Below are positions 63,488 to 64,000 of a stretch of 64,000 nt of DNA, piece after piece; the first letter of the stretch is position 1; every line of letters begins with the position of its first letter. The stretch spans positions 1 through 64,000 of the forward strand of contig CALXSY010000008.1 in assembly GCA_944391285.1 (NCBI GenBank), in the 5' to 3' direction. The notes beneath the pieces were generated by a model that was given only the letters and a program-made list of their open reading frames with translations, searched no databases and was not told where the DNA came from. Source of the stretch: an uncultured Clostridia bacterium (GTDB lineage Bacteria; Bacillota; Peptococcia; Peptococcales; Peptococcaceae). A program made the position numbers and the translations under genes.

Positions 63488-63502
63488 GAAATCCTCCTCA
63501 AA

Positions 63503-63817
63503 TTATCTGTTGTAGCCGCAGTGTCTGCCTCCGCAATTTTTTTGCCCCAACCGGCTGCCGTAATTATCGCAGATGCCGTCATTATTATTGTCGATAAAGT
63601 ATACTCCGTGGCAGCCGGTGCCATAATTATCACAAACACCGTTGCCATCAGCATCAATAAAGCAAACGCCGTTTCCTCTGCTGCCATAATTATCGCAGAT
63701 ACCGTCGCCGTTAGCGTCAATAAATCCTGCACCGTTTCCTCGGGCAGCAAATGCTCCCACTGTGCCGATACAAAGCAACAACACTAACGCTACTACAATC
63801 ACTCCAACCTTTTTCAT
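63503..63817 (-). CDS. Secreted Asp/Asn-rich repeat protein, calcium-binding-like
   Basis: This 104-aa protein has a signal peptide (VGVIVVALVLLLCIGTVGAFA) and three tandem repeats of about 21 residues, each built on FIDANGDGICDNYG with variations at the glycines and cysteines. DxNxDGxxD spacing is that of EF-hand or dockerin/thrombospondin-3 calcium loops. A short Cys/His tail (CGGRHCGYNR) ends the protein. AGGAGG precedes the ATG. It is the first gene of an apparent operon with the ECF sigma and anti-sigma genes, so it may be a sensed or regulated envelope component. Confidence 0.75.
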   Translation of the reverse strand: MKKVGVIVVALVLLLCIGTVGAFAARGNGAGFIDANGDGICDNYGSRGNGVCFIDADGNGVCDNYGTGCHGVYFIDNNNDGICDNYGSRLGQKNCGGRHCGYNR

Positions 63818-63914
63818 AAAGATTACCTCCTAAATTGTTTTTAAGCTTCTTTCACTTATAATACGACCCAAGAGGACAAATCCATTCATTTATTTTAAAA
63901 ATTTTTTCAAAAAA

Positions 63915-63950
63915 ATGCCGACCCACTTTATTCAAAAAGTGAACCGGCAT
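63915..63950 (-). terminator. Terminator of the gene entering from the right edge
   Basis: The stem ATGCCG...ACTTT / AAAGT...CGGCAT has a T-run after it on the minus strand and lies 15 nt beyond the stop codon of the partial gene. The 63818-63914 stretch otherwise shows no feature. Confidence 0.75.
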
Positions 63951-63964
63951 TCACAAATCAAAAA

Positions 63965-64000
63965 TTACATTTGTGCAGCTAAATCAGCATTTAAGTCTAA
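63965..64000 (-). CDS. 3' end of an unidentified gene cut by the window edge
   Basis: On the minus strand the last twelve codons read LDLNADLAAQM then TAA, followed by a good terminator. This supports a real gene running in from beyond position 64000. Eleven residues are too few to identify the product. Confidence 0.5.
   Translation of the reverse strand, partial: LDLNADLAAQM

Noticed and set aside
63550-63760. Possible CRISPR-like repeat array
   Set aside because: The periodicity of about 63 nt is coding: it gives the 21-residue calcium-loop repeats, and the units are not identical. No cas genes are present.

Overview
The window reads as a chromosome segment of a low-to-medium GC, spore-forming member of the Bacillota (Clostridia or Negativicutes grade; I cannot name the genus). 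The evidence is the conserved sporulation/division neighbourhood spoVB-mazG-hup-rqcP-spoIID-like-yabP-yabQ-divIC-S1 protein (52.6-58.3 kb), a sigK gene with a pdaB-like deacetylase next to it, strong AGGAGG ribosome binding sites, and sigma-A promoters of the TTGACA-17-TATAAT type.

The most notable structure lies at 12.6-19.4 kb. The mother-cell sigma factor gene sigK (minus strand) is cut in two. Codons 1-206 are at 19350-19967. The missing last codons, encoding VSRIEKKAIEKLRSQYE and a stop, lie 6.7 kb away at 12560-12613. Between them is a 6,739-bp element bounded by a shared GTATC core. It carries a large serine recombinase, a 40-residue protein, a YgbA-family protein, a lipoprotein and a 969-residue surface protein. 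Precise excision would restore a 222-codon sigK, so this is a compact skin-type developmental element with unusual cargo.

Region by region: (1) 0-9 kb, a leftward operon of unknown function: an MFS transporter, then two versions of a module made of a phosphodiesterase-like enzyme, a permease-less ABC ATPase and a small zinc-ribbon protein, then an unknown protein. A divergent LysR regulator (9.3 kb) probably controls it. (2) 10.3-12.3 kb, tRNA-Leu(CAA) and a cell-wall amidase. (3) 12.6-20 kb, the sigK element, followed by pdaB-like and AEC-transporter genes. (4) 22-32 kb, a leftward tetrapyrrole operon (hepS-like, hepT, sirC, hemA, hemC, cobA-hemD, hemB, hemL, miaB, ylbF-like). No protohaem-specific genes are present in it, so siroheme and/or corrinoid is the likelier product. 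(5) 32.3-37.1 kb, fhs, a frameshifted pheB, hom and lysC. (6) 37.2-49.6 kb, a long leftward run from pcrA and ligA through DUF1294, vanW, deoC, comEA, two radical-SAM-associated genes, rng and a metallophosphoesterase to a ferritin-like protein coupled to a histidine kinase without a sensor domain. (7) 49.7-51.6 kb, a MarR/EmrB-type efflux pair. (8) 51.7-58.3 kb, ppx/gppA and the sporulation/division cluster. (9) 58.5-62.2 kb, a TAXI-type TRAP transporter operon with a strong promoter and a palindromic operator. (10) 62.2-63.8 kb, an ECF sigma factor, an RsgI-like anti-sigma factor and a secreted calcium-binding-like repeat protein.

Functions are inferred by reading motifs and recalling families. 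No database search was run.
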